Shown: one piece after another, positions 5,786 through 12,000 of the stretch
Layout of the letters: every line of letters starts with the position of its first letter
How positions within the stretch are numbered: the stretch's first letter is position 1
Assembly (NCBI GenBank): GCA_964513675.1
Contig: CAZEOD010000058.1
Coordinates: forward strand, 1 to 12,000
Source of the DNA: CALFVT01 sp964513675
GTDB lineage: Bacteria > Pseudomonadota > Alphaproteobacteria > Caulobacterales > Maricaulaceae
Length of the DNA stretch: 12,000 nucleotides
Reading direction: 5' to 3'
Made by a program: the position numbers and the translations under genes
The notes under the pieces: model-generated
Told to the model about the DNA's origin: nothing
What the model saw: the letters and a program-made list of their open reading frames with translations, nothing else
Databases searched by the model: none

Positions 5786-8413
5786 ATGAACCTAGTGATT
5801 GTTGAATCGCCCGCAAAAGCGAAAACTATCGAAAAATATCTTGGGAAAGACTATAAAGTCTTAGCCAGTTTCGGTCATGTCCGTGATTTACCGTCTAAAA
5901 ATGGCTCTGTTGACCCCGAAGCCGATTTCGCCATGACGTGGAATGTCGACACAAAATCCAAAAGCCGCATTAAAGATATTGAAACCGCCCTTAAGGCCTC
6001 TGATAAACTCATCCTCGCAACTGACCCGGACCGTGAGGGCGAAGCCATTTCATGGCATTTGCTCGAAGTCCTTTCCAAGAAAAAGAACCTCTTAAAAGAC
6101 AAGCAAATTGAGCGCGTTGTTTTTAATGCGATTACGAAAAAATCAGTCACCGAGGCGATTGCAAAACCGCGCGAGTTGGATATGGAGTTAGTCGAAGCCT
6201 ATCTCGCCCGCCGCGCGCTAGATTATTTGGTCGGCTTTACGCTATCCCCTGTTTTGTGGCGTAAGCTTCCGGGGGCACGCTCAGCTGGGCGTGTGCAATC
6301 TGTGGCTTTGCGGCTAGCCTGCGAGCGTGAAAACGAGATTGAGCAATTTAACCCGCAAGAATATTGGTCCTTAACGGCGGATATCCTCACCCCTCAAAAA
6401 ATGTCATTTACATCACGGCTTGTTAGCCTGAACGGTGACAAACTTGATAAATTCTCTCTTGGTGATGAAACCAGCGCCCGCGCCGCCGAAGCGGCTGTCA
6501 ATGCGGCAACGCTCTCGATTAAATCGGTTGAAGCGAAACCCGTTCAGCGCCGCCCCTATGCGCCGTTTACGACCTCCACCTTGCAGCAAGATGCATCGCG
6601 CAAATTAGGCTTTAGTGCGACACGAACTATGCAAACAGCTCAGCGCCTCTATGAAGGGATTGATATTGGCGGCGAAACGGTTGGCTTGATTACCTATATG
6701 CGAACCGACGGTATCTCCATGGTCGGCGAAGCGATTACAGAAGCCCGCGAATCAATTACAAAAAACTTTGGTGATAGCTATTTACCCAGCGCCCCACGCG
6801 AATTTAAAAACAAAGCCAAAAACGCCCAAGAGGCCCATGAAGCTATTCGCCCTACGAGCTTTTTCCGTCATCCTGATGAGATGCCTCTATCAGGCGATCA
6901 GAAAAAACTTTATGAGCTCATTTGGAAACGCGCCATGGCGAGCCAGATGGAAAATGCGCAAATGGAGCGCACAACGATTGAAATTGGCGACACGGCTGAC
7001 ACAGTTGGCCTGCGGGCAACAGGATCTGTGATCCGCTTTGACGGCTTTTTGAAACTTTATGAAGTCACGACGCCGAAATCAGAAGAGAGTGACGAGGAAT
7101 CTGGATTACTCCCGCCCGTTACAGCCGGCGAAAAAGCCAGCGCCGAAAACGTTGATCCCGAGCAACATTTCACCCAGCCCCCTCCGCGTTTTTCAGAAGC
7201 CAGCCTTGTTAAAAAGATGGAAGAACTCGGCATTGGCCGCCCATCGACATATGCGTCAATCTTAAAAGTCCTGCAAGACCGTGACTATGTGACCCTCGAT
7301 AAGCGCCGCTTTACACCGTCTGATAAAGGCCGGTTAGTAACAGCCTTCCTTGAAAATTTCTTTGAAAAATATGTCCAATATGACTTCACGGCAGACCTTG
7401 AGGAACGCCTGGATAAAGTCTCTGCGGGTGATATGAATTGGAAAAAGCTCCTACAGGATTTTTGGACGCAGTTTTCCTCCCATGTCGACGAAACAAAAGA
7501 GCTTCGGGTAACCCATGTTTTAGATGCCCTTAACATTGCACTTGCGCCGCTCGCTTTCCCGGAACGTGAAGATAAGTCTAATCCACGCTCATGCCAGAGC
7601 TGTAATGACGGCGAGCTCTCCTTAAAGCTCGGTCGATACGGCGCATTTGTTGGATGCTCGAATTATCCAGAGTGTAAATTTACGCGCCCCTTTGGTCAAA
7701 GCGGACAAGCCGCCGTTGGTAACGGCGAAGACAAGATGCTCGGTCAACATCCTGACACGGGCGAAGATATCTTTTTGAAAAATGGCCGTTTCGGGCCTTA
7801 TGTGCAGCTCGGCGAAGAGGCCAAGCCTAAGCGGACAGGCCTGCCAAAAGGCTGGGCTTTTGATTCCATTGACCTGCCCAAAGCCATTAAACTCTTATCT
7901 TTACCGCGCGAGATTGGAAAACATCCCGAGGACGGCGAAATGATCTCGGCCTCTATCGGGCGCTACGGACCTTATGTTGTCCATCAGCGCACCTTTGTGA
8001 ACTTACCCGATGCCAATGAGCTATTTGAGATTGGCATTAACCGCGCCGTTGATATGATTGCGGAAAAGAAAGCCAAAGGCGGCGGACGCACGCGCGGCGG
8101 TACGGTTTTGAAAGACCTCGGCAAACATCCAACAACCGAAAAGCCAATTCAGATCATGGATGGCCGCTACGGCCCCTATGTCAAATATGAAAAAATAAAC
8201 GCGACGATTCCGAGCGGCACAAAGCCCGAAGATGTAAACATAGATATGGCGCTAGAATATATTGCTGAAAAAGAAGCAAAAACGGGTAAGAAGAAAAAAG
8301 CCCCCGCCAAAAAGAAGCCAGCGGCCAAGAAGAAAGCCCCCGCCAAAAAGAAGCCTGCGGCCAAGAAAAAGCCGGCTGCAAAAAAGAAACCTGCCACAAA
8401 GGCCCCATCATAA
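5786..8413 (+). CDS. topA: DNA topoisomerase I TopA
   Basis: An 875-residue type IA topoisomerase that relaxes negative supercoils by transient cleavage of one strand. The TOPRIM domain opens the protein (LVIVESPAKAKTI, residues 3-15, with E7; ATDPDREGEA 78-87, with D80, D82 and E84). The SAGRVQS motif is at 166-172, the catalytic tyrosine Y304 in LITYMRTDG (301-309), and GIGRPSTYASI at 482-492. One four-cysteine zinc ribbon is visible (C603, C606, C624, C630), fewer than the several of Escherichia coli. Three G-R-[FY]-G-P-Y-V repeats follow at about 667, 725 and 793. The last 45 or so residues are a Lys/Ala/Pro tail, likely to bind DNA nonspecifically. The ATG at 5786 gives the canonical MNLVIVESPAKAKTI start, though its ribosome site is weak. 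rnr begins 12 bases after the stop. Confidence 0.98.
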   Translation: MNLVIVESPAKAKTIEKYLGKDYKVLASFGHVRDLPSKNGSVDPEADFAMTWNVDTKSKSRIKDIETALKASDKLILATDPDREGEAISWHLLEVLSKKKNLLKDKQIERVVFNAITKKSVTEAIAKPRELDMELVEAYLARRALDYLVGFTLSPVLWRKLPGARSAGRVQSVALRLACERENEIEQFNPQEYWSLTADILTPQKMSFTSRLVSLNGDKLDKFSLGDETSARAAEAAVNAATLSIKSVEAKPVQRRPYAPFTTSTLQQDASRKLGFSATRTMQTAQRLYEGIDIGGETVGLITYMRTDGISMVGEAITEARESITKNFGDSYLPSAPREFKNKAKNAQEAHEAIRPTSFFRHPDEMPLSGDQKKLYELIWKRAMASQMENAQMERTTIEIGDTADTVGLRATGSVIRFDGFLKLYEVTTPKSEESDEESGLLPPVTAGEKASAENVDPEQHFTQPPPRFSEASLVKKMEELGIGRPSTYASILKVLQDRDYVTLDKRRFTPSDKGRLVTAFLENFFEKYVQYDFTADLEERLDKVSAGDMNWKKLLQDFWTQFSSHVDETKELRVTHVLDALNIALAPLAFPEREDKSNPRSCQSCNDGELSLKLGRYGAFVGCSNYPECKFTRPFGQSGQAAVGNGEDKMLGQHPDTGEDIFLKNGRFGPYVQLGEEAKPKRTGLPKGWAFDSIDLPKAIKLLSLPREIGKHPEDGEMISASIGRYGPYVVHQRTFVNLPDANELFEIGINRAVDMIAEKKAKGGGRTRGGTVLKDLGKHPTTEKPIQIMDGRYGPYVKYEKINATIPSGTKPEDVNIDMALEYIAEKEAKTGKKKKAPAKKKPAAKKKAPAKKKPAAKKKPAAKKKPATKAPS
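8297..8368 (+). repeat. 36-bp tandem repeat in the basic tail of topA
   Basis: Two near-identical 36-bp units (8297-8332 and 8333-8368) each encode the 12 residues KAPAKKKPAAKK. They differ only at a few third positions (for example CCA versus CCT). A third, more diverged unit follows (KPAAKKKPATKA). Such histone H1-like lysine tails are known on alphaproteobacterial TopA, and the nearly identical units suggest recent duplication. Confidence 0.85.
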
Positions 8414-8425
8414 GATTGACGTTCC

Positions 8426-10672
8426 ATGATACCTAACCGCGAACAAATATTGGACGCGGTACGCGCGACCCCAGACCGTTTTACTTTGCGTGATTTCGCC
8501 CGTGAATTTGGTGTCAAAGGCAATGACCGCCGAGAGCTACGCGCCATGCTCCGCGCTATGGTCAATGACGGCACGTTGATTTTATCCAAGAAAAAAACCT
8601 ACCGCGAAGCCAGCGCCTTACCGCGCGTTATGGTCATGCGCATTACCCATATTGACGATATGGGCGATATGAAAGGCGTGCCAGACCAATGGGACGGCGA
8701 TAGCGCCCCGCCTGAGTTTATCATTCGTGAAGGCACTATATCGAAAAAATCTAAAAGCAGCGACAATGCAAGCTTGGGTGTCGACGGGCGTGCGCTTTGC
8801 CGGATTAAAGACGCCGATAGCACGCCTAAAATCGCGCAGGTTTTGAAAAAGCTCTCTCGCGGGCCGTCGCGCCATATGGGACTTTTAATGAAAGACGCAC
8901 GCGGCTGGGTGATTAAACCGATTGATAAACGCCAGCGCGAAGAGCTCCGCGCACGTAGCCTGCCAAAAGACGCAAAAGAGCGTATGCTGGTGCTTTATGA
9001 ACCGCAGCGCTCTAAAAGCAAATATGAGAAATCAGCGGCTGTGATTGAGCTGCTTGCGGATATGAATGATCCGAAAGCGCCGACATTAATGTCCCTCGCC
9101 CAGCATAACATTCCTGTTGGCTTTGATCCCGAAGTGATTAACGATGCGAAAGCCGCCAAAGCCCCAACGCTAGATAAAGGCCGCGAAGACCTCCGCGAGA
9201 TCGGTTTACTGACCATTGATCCCGTCGACGCAAAAGACTTTGACGATGCCATTTTCGCGCAGCCTGATAGCGAGGCCGATAATGAGGGCGGCCATATCAT
9301 CTGGGTCGCCATTGCCGATGTTGCCCATTATGTACGCTATGATAGTCCGCTTGATATCTCGGCGCGAAAACGCGGAAATTCAGTTTATCTACCCGACCGC
9401 GTTGAGCCTATGCTCCCTGAAGAGCTCTCCAATAATCTCTGCTCCTTACGCCCTCATGAAGACCGCTATTGCATGGCCGTTAAAATGCGCATCCGTAAAG
9501 ACGGCACTAAAATCAGTCATGAATTTAAACGCGGACTTATGCGCTCTCATGCGCGGCTGACCTATGCGCAGGCACAAGAGAGCTTTGACGGCACGCCGCC
9601 CGATGTCGCCCAGCCCGTTCTGCCAACGTTAAATAATATATTCACCGCTTACCGTAGCCTGCGCCGCGCCCGTAAACAGCGAGAGCCGCTCGCCATTGAA
9701 CTGCCCGAACGGCGCATCCATATCAATGATGACGGCACGATTGATAAGATCACAGTCAAAGAGCGTTATGACGCCCATAAGCTGATCGAGGAGTTTATGG
9801 TGCAGGCCAATGTCGCCGCCGCCGAAAGCCTCGCGGAGCAAAAGATTATCACGATTAACCGCACCCATGAACCGCCGAGCCTTGAAAAGCTCGATGCCCT
9901 CGCCGATTTCCTGCCAGCGATTGGCCTGAAATGGGCCAAGGGCGGACGCCCATCGACCAAGCGCCTTAACGGCTTGCTCGGCGAGGCCGGAGATAATGAC
10001 CTCAGCGAAACTGTTGGCATGGCCGTTTTGCGGTCTCAATCTCAAGCCTATTATGGCCTAGATGTGAAAGGCCATTTTGGCTTGAACCTCACCCATTACG
10101 CTCATTTCACATCGCCTATCCGGCGCTATGCTGATTTGGCAGTTCACCGCGCCTTAATTAAACTCCACAGCTTTGGTGATGACGGCACAAGCCCCACCGA
10201 GGAGAGCCGGCTGAAAGAAACCGCAGAGCATATTTCCGATACTGAGCGCCGCGCAATGGCCGCAGAACGGGATGCCAAAGACCGCTATATCGCGCAATTC
10301 CTTGAAAATAAGATTGGGGCTGAATTTGGCGCGCGCATTTCTGGTGTGACGAAATATGGTCTGTTTATCACCCTAGACGAAACGGGCGCAGACGGGCTTA
10401 TCCCTGTGCGTGATTTAGGCCGCGAATATTATATTCTTGATGAGGCGCAGAAATGCCTGATTGGAGAGGATACAGGCGGGCGTTATAAATTTGGTCGCCG
10501 CGTGCAAGTTCGCCTCAAGGAGGCTAATGTTATCACGGGCGGCATGGTCTTTGAAATGTTATCCCCGCCGGAATCAGGCAAACGCCCCCCGAAACGAAAC
10601 CCGCGCGGCGGCTATAAAGGCAAAGGTAAAGGCGGGGGTTATAAAGGAAAATCCAAAAGCCGCAGACGGTAA
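8426..10672 (+). CDS. rnr: Ribonuclease R
   Basis: A 748-residue 3'-to-5' exoribonuclease of the RNase II/R (RNB) family that degrades structured RNA, including rRNA and mRNA decay intermediates. Domains in order: an N-terminal winged helix (about 1-60), cold-shock-like domains (about 65-240), the RNB catalytic domain with IDPVDAKDFDDAI (264-276; D265, D271, D273 and D274 are the metal ligands), WVAIADVAHYV (293-303), RGNSVYLPDRVEPMLP (316-331), INRTHEPPS (477-485) and HFTSPIRRYADLAVHRAL (560-577), then an S1 domain (about 632-712, ARISGVTKYGLFITL). The C-terminus is a Gly/Lys/Arg tail with a repeated GGYKGK unit. The length and presence of the N-terminal helix and basic tail favour RNase R over RNase II. 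The start at 8426 lies 12 bases after topA with no strong Shine-Dalgarno sequence, suggesting cotranscription. Confidence 0.96.
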   Translation: MIPNREQILDAVRATPDRFTLRDFAREFGVKGNDRRELRAMLRAMVNDGTLILSKKKTYREASALPRVMVMRITHIDDMGDMKGVPDQWDGDSAPPEFIIREGTISKKSKSSDNASLGVDGRALCRIKDADSTPKIAQVLKKLSRGPSRHMGLLMKDARGWVIKPIDKRQREELRARSLPKDAKERMLVLYEPQRSKSKYEKSAAVIELLADMNDPKAPTLMSLAQHNIPVGFDPEVINDAKAAKAPTLDKGREDLREIGLLTIDPVDAKDFDDAIFAQPDSEADNEGGHIIWVAIADVAHYVRYDSPLDISARKRGNSVYLPDRVEPMLPEELSNNLCSLRPHEDRYCMAVKMRIRKDGTKISHEFKRGLMRSHARLTYAQAQESFDGTPPDVAQPVLPTLNNIFTAYRSLRRARKQREPLAIELPERRIHINDDGTIDKITVKERYDAHKLIEEFMVQANVAAAESLAEQKIITINRTHEPPSLEKLDALADFLPAIGLKWAKGGRPSTKRLNGLLGEAGDNDLSETVGMAVLRSQSQAYYGLDVKGHFGLNLTHYAHFTSPIRRYADLAVHRALIKLHSFGDDGTSPTEESRLKETAEHISDTERRAMAAERDAKDRYIAQFLENKIGAEFGARISGVTKYGLFITLDETGADGLIPVRDLGREYYILDEAQKCLIGEDTGGRYKFGRRVQVRLKEANVITGGMVFEMLSPPESGKRPPKRNPRGGYKGKGKGGGYKGKSKSRRR

Positions 10673-10676
10673 AATA

Positions 10677-11429
10677 ATGAAAAAATCAATTATATTTGAT
10701 ATCACTAAAGCCTCAAGCTTAAGCGAAAAAGATAAGGCGAAACGCGCAGAGCAAAGCCGCGCTGTCCGCCCGCGCCTCTCCTCGACTATTGTGCTGTATC
10801 GCGGCTCACGGGAGACCCCAAAAATCCTCATGGGGCAACGCGCAAAAGCGCATGATTTTATGCCCTCCGTCTATGTCTTCCCAGGCGGGCGGCTTGACCG
10901 CGCTGATAGCTTTGCGCCTTTTGCCGGTAAGATGCTGCCGCGGACAAAACGCCTGCTAGAAACTTATTATAGTGAAGCCCGCGCCCGCGCCATTATCCTC
11001 GCCGCTATTCGCGAAACTTTTGAAGAAACGGGCTTGTGCCTGACGCAAAAAACGGATGGCCCCATAAAAAACATCAACCATGAGAGCTGGGATGCGCTAC
11101 GGCAGAAAAACCTCCTCGCGGATATGAGCGAGATTGAGGTCTTTGGCCGTGCCGTCACCCCGCCTTACCGCCCCAAGCGCTTTGATACATGGTTCCTGCT
11201 TCGCCATGTCGATGACACCACCCTATCAGGTCAAATGAGCGATAGCCGCGAGCTTTTAAATCTTGGATGGTATGATTGGGATGAGATCAGCGCGCTAAAA
11301 ACCGCCCGCGCCACAGATATGATGCTCACTGTGTTAAAAGATTATTTTAAACACCCCAAACCGCCCAGTGAGCTGTTTTATTCGCGCTGGCAAGGCGGTA
11401 AATTCGCCCTCACCTATGAGCCGTTTTAG
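10677..11429 (+). CDS. NUDIX hydrolase with an interrupted Nudix box
   Basis: A 250-residue protein predicted to hydrolyse a nucleoside diphosphate linked to another group; the substrate cannot be told. The core reads ILMGQRAKAHDFMPSVYVFPGG (50-71), then GRLDRAD, an extra segment of about 28 residues (about 78-105), and AAIRETFEETGLCL (109-122), where R112, E113, E116 and E117 are the Nudix metal-binding pattern. A normal Nudix box has only about 14 residues between the first Gly and the RE pair. The family resembles NUDT7/NUDT19-type enzymes that act on CoA derivatives, but that is inference. The ATG at 10677 follows the rnr stop by 4 bases; longer in-frame starts inside rnr are unlikely. 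No Shine-Dalgarno sequence is clear, so translation may be coupled to rnr. Confidence 0.88.
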   Translation: MKKSIIFDITKASSLSEKDKAKRAEQSRAVRPRLSSTIVLYRGSRETPKILMGQRAKAHDFMPSVYVFPGGRLDRADSFAPFAGKMLPRTKRLLETYYSEARARAIILAAIRETFEETGLCLTQKTDGPIKNINHESWDALRQKNLLADMSEIEVFGRAVTPPYRPKRFDTWFLLRHVDDTTLSGQMSDSRELLNLGWYDWDEISALKTARATDMMLTVLKDYFKHPKPPSELFYSRWQGGKFALTYEPF

Positions 11430-11491
11430 AGTTTATCCTCACCGCTTTTTGCAGCAAGCGAGCCGTCCCTGCCTAAATACAAGGACATGAC

Positions 11492-11513
11492 GGCGCAGAT
11501 AAACTGCGCCTTT
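11492..11513 (+). terminator. Hairpin between the NUDIX gene and lysC
   Basis: GGCGCAG (11492-11498) pairs perfectly with CTGCGCC (11504-11510) around the loop ATAAA, followed by TTT (11511-11513) on the + strand. It sits between two convergent genes, 62 bases after the NUDIX stop and 7 bases beyond the lysC stop. The T-run is short on + and absent on the - strand, so termination may be partial or Rho-assisted. An outer pair, ACGGC (11490-11494) with GCCGT (11514-11518), could form an alternative stem. Confidence 0.55.
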
Positions 11514-11517
11514 GCCG

Positions 11518-12000
11518 TTAAGCCTTTTCCAGCTCAAACGCGCTATGCAGCGCCCGCACAGCGAGCTCTGTATATTCAGCGTCAATCAAGACTGAAATTT
11601 TTATCTCGGACGTTGCGATCACTTCGACGTTGATGCCCCGCGCGGCCAAAGCTTCGAACATGGTTTGGGCGACGCCTGTGTGGCTGCGCATACCAATACC
11701 CACGATTGAAACTTTCGTCACCTTGCTATCAGACTTGACTTCATCAAAGCCAATTTCATCTTTCACAGCATCAAGCGCTTTCAAGGCTTTTTCAAGATCA
11801 CGCTTGCCGACTGTGAAGGTCAAATTCGCTGCATTTTCTGCCCGAGAGCGGCCCTGAACGATCATATCAACAATCACATTCGCGTCCGCCATGGCGCGGC
11901 AAATCGAGGCAACTGTGCCCGGGCGGTCTGTTAGTCTTAGCAGTGTGATCTGCGCTTCATCGCGGCTATAGGCTACGCCGCTTACAACACGTTCTTCCAT
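11518..12000 (-). CDS. lysC: Aspartate kinase LysC, C-terminal regulatory part (partial)
   Basis: The visible 160 residues are the tandem ACT domains of a monofunctional aspartate kinase, the enzyme that phosphorylates aspartate at the entry to lysine, threonine and methionine synthesis. Recognisable segments in order are VVSGVAYSRDEAQITLLRL, DRPGTVASICRAMADANVIV, VDMIVQGRSRAENAANLTFT, KVSIVGIGMRSHTGVAQTMF, INVEVIATSEIKISVLI and LAVRALHSAFELEKA. These domains usually bind lysine and/or threonine for feedback inhibition. The ATG at the window edge (12000) is almost certainly an internal Met: the kinase domain, normally about 250 residues, lies outside to the right. The TAA is at 11520-11518. 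The gene converges with the NUDIX operon. Confidence 0.95.
   Translation of the reverse strand: MEERVVSGVAYSRDEAQITLLRLTDRPGTVASICRAMADANVIVDMIVQGRSRAENAANLTFTVGKRDLEKALKALDAVKDEIGFDEVKSDSKVTKVSIVGIGMRSHTGVAQTMFEALAARGINVEVIATSEIKISVLIDAEYTELAVRALHSAFELEKA

Noticed and set aside
8176..8589. 137-residue antisense reading frame opposite the topA tail and rnr start
   Set aside because: Its repetitive Phe/Ala/Leu sequence is the complement of the lysine/alanine/proline tail repeats; no ribosome site or independent homology is evident.
9629..10045. 138-residue antisense frame in rnr
   Set aside because: Opposite conserved RNB-domain coding sequence; typical shadow frame in a GC-biased third-position gene.
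10461..10676. Upstream extension of the NUDIX frame into rnr
   Set aside because: The 72 extra residues lie wholly within rnr in another frame and do not resemble a Nudix N-terminus.
1..12000. tRNA, rRNA, CRISPR, insertion sequence, prophage or defence-system signals
   Set aside because: No cloverleaf-like sequence, regularly spaced repeats, terminal inverted repeats, transposase or integrase motifs were seen; nearly all of the window is accounted for by housekeeping genes.

Overview
The window is a stretch of ordinary chromosome from a bacterium that is most likely an alphaproteobacterium with roughly balanced base composition (judged by eye). Three things suggest this: aspartate carbamoyltransferase sits directly before a dihydroorotase-like protein that has lost its metal ligands, the order plsY-dprA-topA-rnr-NUDIX is one I associate with that class, and topA carries a lysine/alanine/proline-rich tail. 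No phage, transposon, plasmid, CRISPR or RNA-gene signal was seen, and I did not find a new biological system.

Layout. Positions 1-186 hold the 3' end of a gene for a membrane protein. A 197-residue multi-pass membrane protein follows at 196-789, then ruvX (859-1311), which makes the pre-16S rRNA nuclease. A possible terminator and a fairly good sigma-70-type promoter lie between ruvX and pyrB. The next four genes run tightly together on the + strand: pyrB (1404-2408), the degenerate pyrC (2413-3684), plsY (3700-4281) and dprA (4281-5381, overlapping plsY by one base). They cover pyrimidine synthesis, the first acylation step of phospholipid synthesis and DNA uptake processing, and look like one transcript.

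A 65-residue protein gene with a perfect Shine-Dalgarno sequence lies on the - strand between dprA and topA (5396-5593). After an intergenic stretch with a perfect hairpin, a second + strand operon begins: topA (5786-8413), rnr (8426-10672) and a NUDIX hydrolase (10677-11429), with gaps of 12 and 4 bases. It probably ends at a hairpin at 11492-11510. The 3' part of lysC (aspartate kinase) enters from the right on the - strand, so the NUDIX gene and lysC are convergent.

Points that merit a second look: the pyrC product looks catalytically dead and probably serves as a structural partner of PyrB; the 65-residue protein is uncharacterised; the Nudix box is split by an insertion of about 28 residues; topA has a 36-bp repeat in its basic tail and a hairpin just before its start codon.
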